A stretch of DNA of 64,000 nt from Arachis hypogaea (lineage: Eukaryota > Streptophyta > Magnoliopsida > Fabales > Fabaceae): assembly GCF_003086295.3 (NCBI RefSeq), contig NC_092040.1, positions 59,065,559-59,129,558 of the forward strand, in the 5' to 3' direction. The notes below the pieces were generated by a model. It was not told the origin of the DNA and searched no databases. It was given only the letters and a program-made list of their open reading frames with translations. Shown here piece by piece: positions 54,123-64,000 of this stretch. Position 1 is the stretch's first letter. Every line of letters starts with the position of its first letter. A program made the translations under genes and the position numbers.

Positions 54123-55648
54123 TGACAAACCCCATTTTGAGGGTTTATCTTGTGCTAATTTCAGGGGTTTTATCAATGATTCCACACACTTTCTGTATGA
54201 AAATACAAGGATTTGCATTCCGTTCCTAGTTTTGCACCATGGATGAAAACATACTTATTTTTGACTAAAATAGATACAATTCTAATCCTCTCTCGATGCC
54301 ATTCGATGCCATGACCCGTGTGTTAAGTGGTTCCAGAATATAGGGCAGGGATGGACCGGAAGAGAGAAGGAAGATGGGAGCAAAGGAAGGGAGCAAGAGA
54401 ATTGAACCTTGGAAATCTCGGCATGGGCGCGTGCGCGTGGATAGAACAACTAGAAGCCGAAGCCAAGAGTCAAGCCACGAGTCGGCTTGCGCAGCGGCTA
54501 AGCCATGATCTTCTTGGGCGCGCACGCGTACGTCACGCCTCCGCGTACATTCCAAAATGCATCCGTGGCGCGCGCGCATACCTTGCGCGTACGCGCCGAT
54601 GTTCGAATGTGATTTTTTTAGAAGTCACGTGACTTAGGCGTGGAGTTAGTTGAAGATCCCATTTTTGGGGAATGCATTGGCGGGAAAAAAGCTTAAGAGA
54701 CCAGAGGAGCAGGGGTAAAAGACACTTAGTTCATTTTCTAGTTTTTTAGATATTTTGAGGGAGAGAGAGTTACACTCTTGGGGGAAGAGAGAGAGGACTC
54801 AAGTTCTTACTAGGGTTCTTCTTCATCAAAATTCTGAATTTTCACCCACTCTTTGGTGAGATCCATTGCAATTTTCACTTTACTCTGTTCATGTAATAGG
54901 TTTTCTTCTCCAATTTCAAGTTGTAGTTGTAATTGCTAAAATTCCTTAGATCTAGGATTCAACTTTATGATTTTGGATTTCATTAGTACTTTGAGATTTT
55001 GATCCTCATTGTTGCTCTTTGACATTTGTTGTTAGTTCCTTGTGTTGCAATACCTTTAATTCTACTTTTCTTCTCATTTTACTATGACTTTCTTTCTTGC
55101 TCATCACATGTTTGATAAAATGTCAACACTAGTTATGGAGTAGAAAATTCTCACTTGGCATAGGGTTGGATCATTAGAAGAAGTTGAATAGTTGTGTCAA
55201 TTGTTGATTTGGGATTAGGGATTGCTAATTGACTTGGAGTGCACTAAAGCTAGATTCCCATGAGGTGAAGCTAGGACTTGTGACTCAAGTTGACTACCTT
55301 CATTTGACATTCTTCTATACCTAGGGGATAACTAAATGAGGCATGACCTAATTTTTATCTTCATTGATAGAACTATAAGGATATGCATTCAATTGCCAAC
55401 CCTAAGCCAAGTCCTTTAATGATTGATTACTTGTTTCCTACTACATTGCTAAAACTTTCAAAGAATCTTAACAAATCTTTCTAATCAATAAGATGCACAT
55501 TTTGGCAATTCCAAGGGAGGACGACTCGGGAGATTAATGCTCTCGGTTATAGATTGTAGATTTGTTTGATGATGGAGTTTGCGTCGGTTTAGACTATACT
55601 ACGATTGATTACTTGATAATTTCTATACCAGCAAAAATTCAATCATCA
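54123..55648 (+). repeat. 5' LTR of element H (about 1526 bp)
   Basis: Starts TGACAAACCCC...GGGTTTATC (terminal hairpin like the solo LTR at 53806) and ends AATCATCA, followed by a primer site. A CpG array (GGGCGCGTGCGCGTGG, GCGCGCACGCGTACGTCACG) at 54426-54600 begins ~303 bp in. Confidence 0.82.
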
Positions 55649-55651
55649 AAA

Positions 55652-55669
55652 TGGCGCCGTTGCCGGGGA
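55652..55669 (+). promoter_or_regulatory. Primer-binding site of H
   Basis: TGGCGCCGTTGCCGGGGA, exact tRNA-Asp type, 3 bp after the LTR. Confidence 0.9.
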
Positions 55670-55797
55670 ATTTGCTTAGTGTGCCATGTTATTGTTTGGA
55701 TTGAGTGTGTGCTTATGTACATAGCTACATTTCATTGTAAATTTTTCAAGTGACTAACCCTCATCGTTACCATGAATTTCATTTCCCCTTCATTGCA

Positions 55798-56029
55798 TGA
55801 CGCGTTCACAACCGAATCCGAGCTTAGTCCCTTTTGATCCAGAAATAGAACGAACTTTGTTTCATATTAGACAAGCTCGGAGGCGGCTAAAGTTTGGGAA
55901 AGGTGAAGAGGTTTTCACCTCCGCAACCACCTTACTAAAAGTAAACATTGAACCGTCACTCAAAGAAGGTATTAGTCATACTCCCACCAATCTCTCTAAC
56001 AATTCTTCTTTTGTTTTAGGTAATAATAC
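55798..56029 (+). pseudogene. gag N-terminus of H, truncated by T2
   Basis: ATG at 55798 in CATTGCATGACGCG opens MTRSQPNPSLVPFDPEIERT. The opening resembles the E3 (ADPEPKRTLKRKLREAK) and D (FDSEPERAFLRLRREAK) gag starts. A Ser/Asn-rich stretch follows (PTNLSNNSSFVLGNNT). The frame is broken at 56030 by the T2 LTR. Athila-like gag start is inferred from motif position and primer site. About 75 codons remain. Confidence 0.7.
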
Positions 56030-56477
56030 TGTTCATACCTTGACCGGGCTCCTCCAACTCGGCGAAATCCATGAAAGGTCTGACCTCGTCCCAAGGCCCA
56101 CGCCTGAGGTCGGACCTCGGACAATAATGCTAAGAAGGCCCATCAAAAGGAACGCAGCCCAAAATCTAAAGGCCGAAAAGGCCTAGGAAAGGCGGTTCCA
56201 CAAAGATAGAGATAAAACTCCCAAAAGATAAGATAAGATAAGAATATCTTATCCAGGGAAGATCATGGCCAACTACTATAAATACACTGGAGCACCCAGG
56301 TATGACACACATTCCACATTCTACACATATCTGCTTGAACCCATGCTAACTTAAGCATCGGAGTGTCATTGCAGGTACAACCACCAACCACTCCACATAT
56401 CAAGTTCGGGTCCCTGACCCCCACCTCGGGCCTCTCCAAGACGACCGAGCTACACGTTTCAGGTAACCCTCGGAACA
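56030..56477 (+). repeat. T2 5' LTR (448 bp)
   Basis: Begins TGTTCATACC and ends CGGAACA, so TGTT...AACA termini. TATA box CTATAAATA at 56276-56284. It lacks the palindrome array present in all the long LTRs here. Confidence 0.82.
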
Positions 56478-56478
56478 T

Positions 56479-56496
56479 TGGCGCCGTTGCCGGGGA
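56479..56496 (+). promoter_or_regulatory. Primer-binding site of T2
   Basis: TGGCGCCGTTGCCGGGGA, exact tRNA-Asp type, one base after the LTR. Confidence 0.9.
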
Positions 56497-56517
56497 CCTG
56501 GAAGTCATCCCTCTACT

Positions 56518-57866
56518 ATGGCGGACGACCCCTCCAACAATGACCACGCTGCATCAGAACAAGCGGATGAAGTTGACACCGGAGAACGACCGGACAGCCC
56601 TCTATCACCACGCACTCCAGGGGGAAACAAACAGAATCGCCCAAAGACATCACTCCCAAACAAAGATCCACAAAATCCCGAGAATGAAAAGAGCTCGGAA
56701 ATTCTAGAAGCAGTCCGAGCACAACAAAATCGACTGAAACAACTCGAAGAGGACATAAAGAAGCAGAGAGAAACTGAACAAGATCTGAGAAGGGAGGCTC
56801 GCAAGCGCAGAGAATTAGAAGAAAAACTACGGAAAATAGAGGCCAACCTAAAAAACCAGACAGAACGCGGCACCACCCCCGAAGGCAACCATGATCCCTT
56901 CACACAAGAGATCATGAAGAAGAAGGTACCGCGAAACTTCAAACCACCCGATATGAATCTCTACGACGGCACCACCGATCCGAGTCACCACCTCAGCAAC
57001 TTCAGAAGCAGAATGTACCTGGTCGACGCCTCCGACGCAATTCGATGCAAAGCCTTCCCCACCACTCTCACCAAGTCGGCCATGAAGTGGTTCGACAACC
57101 TGCCACCAAGATCAATCACCAGCTTCGAAGACCTAACCAAAAAATTCCTAACAAGGTTCTCTATTCAAAAGGACAAGACAAAACATGCCCCCAGTCTACT
57201 CGGAATCAAACAAGGTAACCAAGAAACTCTCCGAGAGTACATGGAGCGATTCAACAGAGCCTGCCTGGACATACAACACTTGCCCACTGAAGCAGCCATC
57301 ATGGGACTAGCAAACGGCCTAAAGGAGGGACCGTTTAGCCAATCCCTATCCAAACGATACCCGACCTCCCTATACGAGGTGCAGGAGCGAGCAGAAAAAT
57401 ATATCAACATGGAGGAAACCTCCCAGTTAAGAGACTCTTCTAGAAAGGAATCAACCTACCCACTCCGAGATCGAGATCGGGAACAGAGAAAGAAAGAAGA
57501 AACCAACTCGGACAAGCCACGGAAATACCACAGTTACACCCCCCTCCGAGTCTCCTTGGTAGACATCTACAGAGAAGTATGCCACACCGAAAAGATCCCA
57601 CCACCTCGACCGCTAAAACACAAGAGAGCGGGGAGAGATCGGTCCGAATACTGTGAATACCACAAGCTCTACGGTCATTCTACTAATGACTGCTACGACC
57701 TAAAAAATGTTATAGAAAAGCTAGCCAGAGAAGGAAAACTCGACAGATACATAGCAGAGAGAGGAGAAGAGACCAGGAAGAGAAGACGGGGAGATAACGA
57801 AAATCGGGCCGAACAAACCCCACGAACCCCTGAAAGGCATGTTCACATGATAAATGGAGGTTTTGC
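56518..57866 (+). CDS. gag of T2 (Tat-type), partial at the gap
   Basis: ATG at 56518 gives MADDPSNNDHAASEQADEVD. A charged coiled segment lies at ~60-120 (RLKQLEEDIKKQRETEQDLR). The gag core follows: FKPPDMNLYDGTTDPSHHLS, KCKAFPTTL-like CKAFPTTLTKSAMKWFDNLP, FLTRFSIQKDK, LREYMERFNRACLDI and MGLANGLKEG. The zinc-knuckle-like CEYHKLYGHSTNDCYDLK at ~380 is typical of Tat gag and would bind element RNA. About 450 codons are seen, with no stop or shift, so the copy is well preserved. Codon use is more GC-rich than its AT-rich surroundings. The frame runs into N at 57867. Confidence 0.93.
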
Positions 57867-58866
57867 NNNNNNNNNNNNNNNNNNNNNNNNNNNNNNNNNN
57901 NNNNNNNNNNNNNNNNNNNNNNNNNNNNNNNNNNNNNNNNNNNNNNNNNNNNNNNNNNNNNNNNNNNNNNNNNNNNNNNNNNNNNNNNNNNNNNNNNNNN
58001 NNNNNNNNNNNNNNNNNNNNNNNNNNNNNNNNNNNNNNNNNNNNNNNNNNNNNNNNNNNNNNNNNNNNNNNNNNNNNNNNNNNNNNNNNNNNNNNNNNNN
58101 NNNNNNNNNNNNNNNNNNNNNNNNNNNNNNNNNNNNNNNNNNNNNNNNNNNNNNNNNNNNNNNNNNNNNNNNNNNNNNNNNNNNNNNNNNNNNNNNNNNN
58201 NNNNNNNNNNNNNNNNNNNNNNNNNNNNNNNNNNNNNNNNNNNNNNNNNNNNNNNNNNNNNNNNNNNNNNNNNNNNNNNNNNNNNNNNNNNNNNNNNNNN
58301 NNNNNNNNNNNNNNNNNNNNNNNNNNNNNNNNNNNNNNNNNNNNNNNNNNNNNNNNNNNNNNNNNNNNNNNNNNNNNNNNNNNNNNNNNNNNNNNNNNNN
58401 NNNNNNNNNNNNNNNNNNNNNNNNNNNNNNNNNNNNNNNNNNNNNNNNNNNNNNNNNNNNNNNNNNNNNNNNNNNNNNNNNNNNNNNNNNNNNNNNNNNN
58501 NNNNNNNNNNNNNNNNNNNNNNNNNNNNNNNNNNNNNNNNNNNNNNNNNNNNNNNNNNNNNNNNNNNNNNNNNNNNNNNNNNNNNNNNNNNNNNNNNNNN
58601 NNNNNNNNNNNNNNNNNNNNNNNNNNNNNNNNNNNNNNNNNNNNNNNNNNNNNNNNNNNNNNNNNNNNNNNNNNNNNNNNNNNNNNNNNNNNNNNNNNNN
58701 NNNNNNNNNNNNNNNNNNNNNNNNNNNNNNNNNNNNNNNNNNNNNNNNNNNNNNNNNNNNNNNNNNNNNNNNNNNNNNNNNNNNNNNNNNNNNNNNNNNN
58801 NNNNNNNNNNNNNNNNNNNNNNNNNNNNNNNNNNNNNNNNNNNNNNNNNNNNNNNNNNNNNNNNNN
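57867..58866. other. Assembly gap of exactly 1000 N
   Basis: Fixed-length scaffold gap. It separates plus-strand T2 from minus-strand C-right. True length and content are unknown; long ORFs drawn across it are artefacts. Confidence 0.99.
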
Positions 58867-60387
58867 AAATTAAAGAAGAAGCATTGAATAACAGAATTGG
58901 ATTGAATTATGCAGAAAATTAAAGGCAAAGAGCTTGAATGGGAATTGGGACAGAATTTCCCCAATTTCACACACCCAATACTCAGAAAACAGAAGAGTAG
59001 AATTTCCCAAGAGAAGTGAGGAAGGAGACTCTCCTTTGATCCTCTTAGTTCTCGGTCAAGTCTCTCAAGGAAGCTCGAAAGCAAGATGAAAGTAAAATTG
59101 CAAAGCCAAGGTAAAAGTGAAAATTCCAAAAATGAGCATAAAGGTAGCAAAAGGTAAAAATTCAAAAATCCTAATTACATCAAACTAAGTCCTATTTATA
59201 CACTTTCTATTCTTGGATTTTGGGATTTGGATGGGCTTTTGGATTGGTGAAGAAATGAATTCAAATTAATTTTTAATTTGAATTTTTGGCCCAAAATCCA
59301 CTTCCAGGAGGCTGCCCTGCCCTTGTGGAGGGCAGGGCAGAAAATTGATGCATGGTGGTGTGATTTGGTGCGGCCTTGGTGCGTGTGGTGCGAAGGTTGG
59401 TGCGCCAGAGGCTGCCCTGCCCGTGCCAAGGGCAGGGCGGGAATGGATTGATGCGCCAGGGAGCGTTGAGCGCTCGGATGGTGCTGCCAGGGGGCGTTTG
59501 GCGTGCCAGGATGCGTGGGAGGCTGCCCTGCCCGCGCCAAGGGCAGGGCAGGATCGGTTTGGTGCGGCCAGAGAGGAACGCGCGCGCCAGGATCGTGCCA
59601 AGGAAGGAGTTGGTGCGCCAGGAAGTAATTTTGGTGCGCCAGGGAGCAAAGTTGGTGCGCCATTCAAATTTCTGCCCTGCCCGCGCCAAGGGCAGGGCAA
59701 TGACCCTTCCTTCATGTCGTGGGTTCGATCCTGGGAGCTTGCAAACACGCCACTTTTTCTCTTGATTTCTTGGCACGCTAGTGTGTGTTAGAGCTTGGCT
59801 TCTTCATGGTCCCTTGTTCGAAACTTGTGGCTTGCATGGGTGTCATTTTCCTTGGATTTCTTTCCTCATGGAGCACGATCCTGCCCTCCACAAGGGCAGG
59901 GCAATGTTTTCTTCTCTTGGCTCCAAGGCACCATTTTGTGCTCTGCCTTTGAAGTGGGCAGGGCAGGGTTGCCTTGCTTGCTTGGTCACTTGATGCTGCC
60001 CTCCTAGAGAGCAGTCTGCCTTGTGGAGGGCAAGGTTGCTTCCCCATTGCAATGCGGCACGCTTCCCCTTTCCTTTGCCACGCTTTTCTTTTCTTGCGTC
60101 ACACGTCTTAGGCCACGCTTTTCATTTTCTTTTCTTTTCTTCACCTAAAATAAACCAAACAACCACTCAAAGTATCACTAAATTCAAGAGGCTTATAAAT
60201 CAATTAAAATGCAATTAAAATTAGCTTAAACCTCATGATTTAACATTAATTTCATGGTGGTTGCTTGATTTAGAGAAGTTGTGCATTTTCACTCCAAATC
60301 ACTTACTTAGGATGCAAGAAAGTGCATAAATGCTAACAAAACAAGTGAAATTAGCTTAAAAAATGGGTATATGATGACTTGTCATCA
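58867..60387 (-). repeat. 3' LTR of C-right, partial
   Basis: In minus sense starts with palindrome TGATGACAAGTCATCA. CTGCCCTGCCC palindromes lie at 59313-59341, 59413-59438, 59522-59549 and 59672-59699, with weaker ones to ~60030. TATA-like TATAAATAGG at 59190-59199. Similar to 7186-9313. The U5 end is lost in the gap. Confidence 0.88.
59313..60030. repeat. CTGCCCTGCCC palindrome array in the C-right LTR
   Basis: At least six inverted repeats. Spacers are TTGTGGA or GCGCCAA; outer arms CTGCCCTGCCC and GGGCAGGGCAG. Between them GGTGCGCCAGG-like strings also repeat. Confidence 0.9.
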
Positions 60388-60425
60388 CAACACCAAACTT
60401 AAACCTTGCGTGTCCCCAAGCAAGC
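60388..60425 (-). promoter_or_regulatory. PPT cassette of C-right
   Basis: Minus strand: TTGCTTGGGGACACGCAA (hairpin with one mismatch) followed by TTTAAGTTTGGTGTTG (60388-60403), directly abutting the LTR start. Same order as family A. Confidence 0.7.
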
Positions 60426-61912
60426 ATCAAAACCAAGAGAAAATGGAATGAATAAGACAAGTGTATATATCCTTATTATGCAGATAGCAGAACTTGGTTT
60501 ATGGAGCATTTATGCAGACAATGACACTCATTTATTGTTGCTGCTGCATAATACACATTTTGCATCAAAAGTTTGCTAAACTTGCTGTTATAAGACTTCA
60601 CTTTTTACTCACTCCCTTGATAACTTTTCTTAGCTTACAAGGCTCAAACAAGCTTATTACTCTTTTATAGGTTGGGTGTCAAATGCTGCAGCATAGCCTT
60701 TGGCTTTATTTTCTTTTCTTTTACTCAACATCCTTCCACCACAGACACTTAGCTTGCTTAATTCTCCTTAGGATCATTGATGCCCAGCATCTCTTTGGAT
60801 CACTAAGTGCTTTGTATCTGAGTTGCTCTTTATTGTGGATTTTCAATTGGTCATCCCAAATCAGTTGATCTAAGTGACCGGGTTTCAAAATACCCCTTAG
60901 AATTTACTCATCCAAGCAGATCTCAGTACAACAACACCACAGGCATTTGTCCTAAGGTTCAAACCATTGGTGTCCAACCTTTATTCTTTGTTTTTCTTGC
61001 CATTTTGGCTTTTTCTTTCTTTCTTTTCTTTCTGTTTTTGTTACCAAGGGTGTTTCATTCTTCATAAAAGTCTTTGTAACAGCAAGTTAACTTACAAGTA
61101 ATGAGAATGATATTATGCAACACTTATTTGATGAGTTATGCATTTAATCAAACACATGTGCCACCACTAACTTCCATTCAAACTCAAGCAACATTGGATA
61201 TTTTACTTTTCAATTCAAACCAAACTCTTTTATTTAGCATATGGGAAACAAGGCAATATTTAAAGCTAAGTGATGGATTCAAGCATTATGCAGACTTGAC
61301 ATTTTCACAAACAATTTCACTTGTAACTAAATGAACACTTTAGCAAGAAATACAATGACTTCCAGATTCGAAACATCACACAGCAGCAAGGATTAAGTTC
61401 AGATACAACCTTTGAAGTTGCAGCCCTTTGATTTTTCCTTCTGCTGTGTCCTCTTTGAGTTACAATGCATAATGTCTTCAAATGTTGGCTTATATCCTGC
61501 ATAGTTCTCAAAGTTGCTTTATTCTCAAGCCCTTAATTATATGGTTAGTAGGCATAATACTGAGTGTGGCTCTTGGATTGATTTTGGTGTGTGAACACCA
61601 AACTTAATTGTTGTGCCACTGTCTCAGCTGTACCAAGTTAACCATATGTGAAACCATGTATTCTTGCTAAAGTTTAAATGAAACAAAAGCTAGAAAGCAT
61701 CTAAACAGTTGAATAATGTGTTTGATTGCTTGGAGCTAGAATTATGCAAGAGGTGAGAATGTGTTAAATGATATTTTTGGTGGGACACCAAACTTAGAAG
61801 TTTTCATTCTCCCTTAAATTGTATTGGTGTGCAACACCAAACTTAGCTCCTTGCAATTCACAACAATTACTCAACATCTTTATTGAAAAGCTATGAAAAG
61901 AAACTACCTCAG
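60426..61912 (-). other. Non-coding region between pol and PPT of C-right
   Basis: About 1.5 kb, AT-rich, with no ORF2 counterpart. Three minus-strand AAGTTTGGTGT motifs lie near 61598-61608, 61787-61797 and 61830-61842. Confidence 0.65.
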
Positions 61913-61963
61913 GTTGGGTTGCCTCCCAACAAGCGCTCTTTTATTGTCATTAGCTTGACATCT
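61913..61963 (-). promoter_or_regulatory. Conserved post-pol hairpin element (C-right copy)
   Basis: Minus strand: GAGCGCTT then GTTGGGAGGCAACCCAAC (61913-61930). The outermost pair is G-C where family A has G-T. It starts a few bases after the pol stop. Confidence 0.72.
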
Positions 61964-61974
61964 TCATTTTTGTT

Positions 61975-64000
61975 TCAAGAGGGATTCAGGTTCTGGACCT
62001 CCTTCTCTTTGTTCCATTGCCCTCCTAGGTACAATTTTGCTCTATGTCCATTTGCAGTGAATTGGTTCTTTGTTGCTTCATCTAGTAATTCGATGCTTCC
62101 ATAAGGAAAGACCTTAGTTACCAAATATGGACCAGTCCATTTAGACTTAAGCTTGCCAGGGAATATCTTAAGCCGTGAGTTATATAGGAGAACTCGTTGT
62201 CCAGGTTTGAATTCCTTCTTCAAAATCTTCCTGTCATGCCATCTCTTAGCTTTCTCCTTGTATATCTTTGTATTTTCATAAGCTTCTAGCCTAAACTCAT
62301 CTAGCTCATTTAGCTGTAACAATCTTTTCTCTCCTGCTGCTTCAGAATCCAAATTTAGAAGTTTGGTGGCCCAAAAGGCTTTGTGCTCAAGCTCTACAGG
62401 GAGATGACAAGCTTTGCCATATAATAGTTGAAATGGAGACTTCCCTATAGGAGTTTTAAAAGCTGTTCTATATGCCCAAAGTGCATCTTCCAACTTCCTA
62501 GCCCAATCCTTTCTTGTGCTTCCAACTGTTTTTTCTAGGATCTTCTTTAGTTCCCTGTTTGCTAATTCTGCTTGACCATTGGTTTGGGGATGATATGGTG
62601 TGGCTACCTTATGAATGACTCCATATTTGTGGAGGAGTTTCTCCATCTGTCTATTACAAAAATGGCCACCACCATCACTGATGAGACCCTTGGGTACTCC
62701 ATATCTAGTAAAGATATGCTTCTTCAGGAATTGAAGAACAACTTGTGCATCACAGGTTGTTGTGGCTATGGCTTCCACCCATTTTGAAACATATTCTACT
62801 GCTACCAAGATATATCTGAATGAATGAGAAGGGGGAAAGGGTCCCATGAAATCAATGCCCCATAGATCAAACAATTCTACTTCCAAAATGAAGTTCTGTG
62901 GCATCTCATTCCTTTTTGTTAGTCCTCCTGATCTTTGGCATTCGTTGCATTGGTGGACAAATTCCCTGGCATCTTTGAAGATGGTTGGCCAATAGAAACC
63001 ACTTTGTAATACCTTTGCTGCTGTTCTTTCTGGACCAAAGTGTCCACCATATGCTGAGCCATGGCAATGCCATAATACATCTCTTGTTTCATTCTCAGGA
63101 ATGCATCTCCTGATTATTCCATCAGAACACCTTCTGAACAAATAGGGTTCATCCCATAAGAATTTCTTTGCTTCATTGATTAGTTTCCTCACTTGTTGCT
63201 TGGTGAATTCATGTGGTATTTTTCTCCCTACTTTATAGTTTGCTATATCAGCAAACCATGGTGTTTGTTGGATTTGCATGAGATGTTCATCTGGGAAGCT
63301 TTCATTCACAGGTACTGAGGCCTTTTGAATTGTTTCTGGTGGCAGCCTTGACAAATGATCAGCAACTAAATTTTCAGTGCCTTTCCTGTCCTTTACCTCA
63401 ATGTCAAATTCTTGTAGGAGTAAAATCCATCTAATAAGTCTTGGCTTAGCATCCTGTTTTGACATCAAATACTTGAGAGCAGCATGATCAGTATAAACCA
63501 CAATTTTAGATCCTATCAAATATGATCTAAACTTATCAAATGCATAGACTACAGCTAGCAATTCCTTCTCTGTTGTAGTGTAATTTTTTTGAGCTTCATT
63601 CAATACCTTACTTGCATAATATATGACATGATGCAAGTTTCCCTTCTTCTGTCCAAGTACAGCACCAATTGCAATTTCACTTGCATCACACATGAGTTCA
63701 AATGGTAAGTTCCAATCCGGGGGTGTGATGATTGGTGCTGTTGTGAGTTTCTGTTTTAAAGTCTCAAAAGCATGCTGACAGTCTTTATCAAAAACAAAAG
63801 GTTGATCAATCATCAAAAGATTGCTCAAAGGTTTGGCTATTTTAGAAAAATCTTTGATAAACCTTCTATAAAAACCTGCATGCCCCAAGAAACTTCTAAC
63901 AGATTTCACATTAGTTGGTGGAGGGAGTTTTTCTATTATTTCCACTTTCGCCTTGTCAACCTCTATTCCTCTTCTTGAAACTTTATGACCAAGAACAATC
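61975..64000 (-). CDS. pol of C-right: RT end, RNase H and integrase (partial)
   Basis: The open minus-strand frame enters from the window edge ([20 protein letters not shown]) and stops at 61975. Residues below count from the Met at 63945. RT thumb: [20 protein letters not shown], ~19-38. RNase H, ~80-200: D87 in MCDAS, E127 in [12 protein letters not shown]153 in [15 protein letters not shown] at ~196. Integrase: zinc-binding [12 protein letters not shown] plus CNEC (295-336), then catalytic D365 (WGIDFMG), D424 (ISDGGGHF) and E460 ([10 protein letters not shown]). GPY-type C-terminal part [13 protein letters not shown] at ~598-609. All key residues seen are present, with no stop or shift. 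It would copy RNA to DNA and insert it, and could serve non-autonomous relatives such as E3 and D. Confidence 0.95.
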   Translation of the reverse strand, partial: IVLGHKVSRRGIEVDKAKVEIIEKLPPPTNVKSVRSFLGHAGFYRRFIKDFSKIAKPLSNLLMIDQPFVFDKDCQHAFETLKQKLTTAPIITPPDWNLPFELMCDASEIAIGAVLGQKKGNLHHVIYYASKVLNEAQKNYTTTEKELLAVVYAFDKFRSYLIGSKIVVYTDHAALKYLMSKQDAKPRLIRWILLLQEFDIEVKDRKGTENLVADHLSRLPPETIQKASVPVNESFPDEHLMQIQQTPWFADIANYKVGRKIPHEFTKQQVRKLINEAKKFLWDEPYLFRRCSDGIIRRCIPENETRDVLWHCHGSAYGGHFGPERTAAKVLQSGFYWPTIFKDAREFVHQCNECQRSGGLTKRNEMPQNFILEVELFDLWGIDFMGPFPPSHSFRYILVAVEYVSKWVEAIATTTCDAQVVLQFLKKHIFTRYGVPKGLISDGGGHFCNRQMEKLLHKYGVIHKVATPYHPQTNGQAELANRELKKILEKTVGSTRKDWARKLEDALWAYRTAFKTPIGKSPFQLLYGKACHLPVELEHKAFWATKLLNLDSEAAGEKRLLQLNELDEFRLEAYENTKIYKEKAKRWHDRKILKKEFKPGQRVLLYNSRLKIFPGKLKSKWTGPYLVTKVFPYGSIELLDEATKNQFTANGHRAKLYLGGQWNKEKEVQNLNPS

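Larger units (their letters stand above)
56030..57866 (+). mobile_element. T2: 5' part of a Tat-lineage element, ending at the assembly gap
   Basis: Short LTR, tRNA-Asp primer site and gag, inserted into H gag (left flank AATAC at 56025-56029). The rest is lost in the run of N. It may be of the same lineage as the decayed pol at 47616-50013. Confidence 0.85.
58867..64000 (-). mobile_element. C-right: minus-strand family C element, 3' part
   Basis: Reading from 64000 down: pol (RT end, RNase H, integrase), post-pol hairpin, 1.5-kb non-coding region, PPT cassette, and the 3' LTR, whose far end is in the gap. The 5' half lies beyond the window. The best-preserved pol in the window. Confidence 0.9.

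Noticed and set aside
57843..59165. Long ORFs spanning 57843-59165 on both strands
   Set aside because: They consist mostly of N; only the plus-strand gag part before 57867 is real.
59196..59791. ORFs of 100-167 codons on both strands in the C-right LTR
   Set aside because: They follow the GGGCAGGGCAG palindromes and G/C-rich repeats, are open in several frames at once, and lie in an LTR.

Overview
The window is plant nuclear heterochromatin made almost entirely of nested LTR retrotransposons. Dense GGCGTTCAACGCC dyads, ACGCGTACGCGT-rich LTRs and the set of element families fit a legume, most likely peanut (Arachis); that attribution rests on remembered features of the genus, not on a search. 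No intact host gene was found. The only host-like gene is a broken minus-strand fragment at 15.8-17.0 kb.

Layout. 1-6947: plus-strand element E1, made of a gag end, a protease-RT-RNase H ORF fused in frame to a foreign tail, an ORF2 relic carrying a tRNA-Cys-like fragment, and a 3' LTR. 6948-9313: leader, primer-binding site and 5' LTR of minus-strand element C-left, into which E1 inserted. 9314-15832: minus-strand element B, whose 3' LTR was cut by C-left and whose interior carries a solo A-type LTR with perfect target-site duplications (TSDs). 15833-17430: gene fragment disrupted by B, then a short unassigned stretch. 17431-36360: plus-strand element E2, split by complete element E3 (22978-34397, TSD AGAAT, LTRs nearly identical). 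E3 carries about 1.65 kb of organelle-like DNA. 36361-44771: minus-strand element D with LTRs built from a roughly 118-bp palindromic satellite. 44772-47615: LTR remnants G and F. 47616-51020: decayed Tat-lineage pol. 51021-54120: LTR F', split by a solo LTR with TSD GGCTT. 54123-56029: LTR and gag start of element H, interrupted by Tat-type element T2 (56030-57866). 57867-58866: a run of exactly 1000 N. 58867-64000: minus-strand element C-right with an intact RNase H-integrase region.

How the parts work together. Most of these families share a tRNA-Asp primer-binding site and LTR ends of the TGATG...CA kind. Families A, C and D also share a TTTAAGTTTGGTGT motif before the 3' LTR, a U5 hairpin and a hairpin just after pol. 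The bodies of E2, E3 and D encode gag plus protease, without RT or integrase, so they look non-autonomous and would need pol from a relative such as C. Family A also has an ORF2 of unknown function, preceded by a second copy of the hairpin plus TTTAAGTTTGGTGT cassette.

Main result. Three hairpins show compensatory changes between families. In addition, every large LTR carries a family-specific array of GC-rich palindromes that starts 283-378 bp from the LTR 5' end, although the palindrome sequence differs completely between families. These shared cis-structures are the best candidates here for something not yet described.
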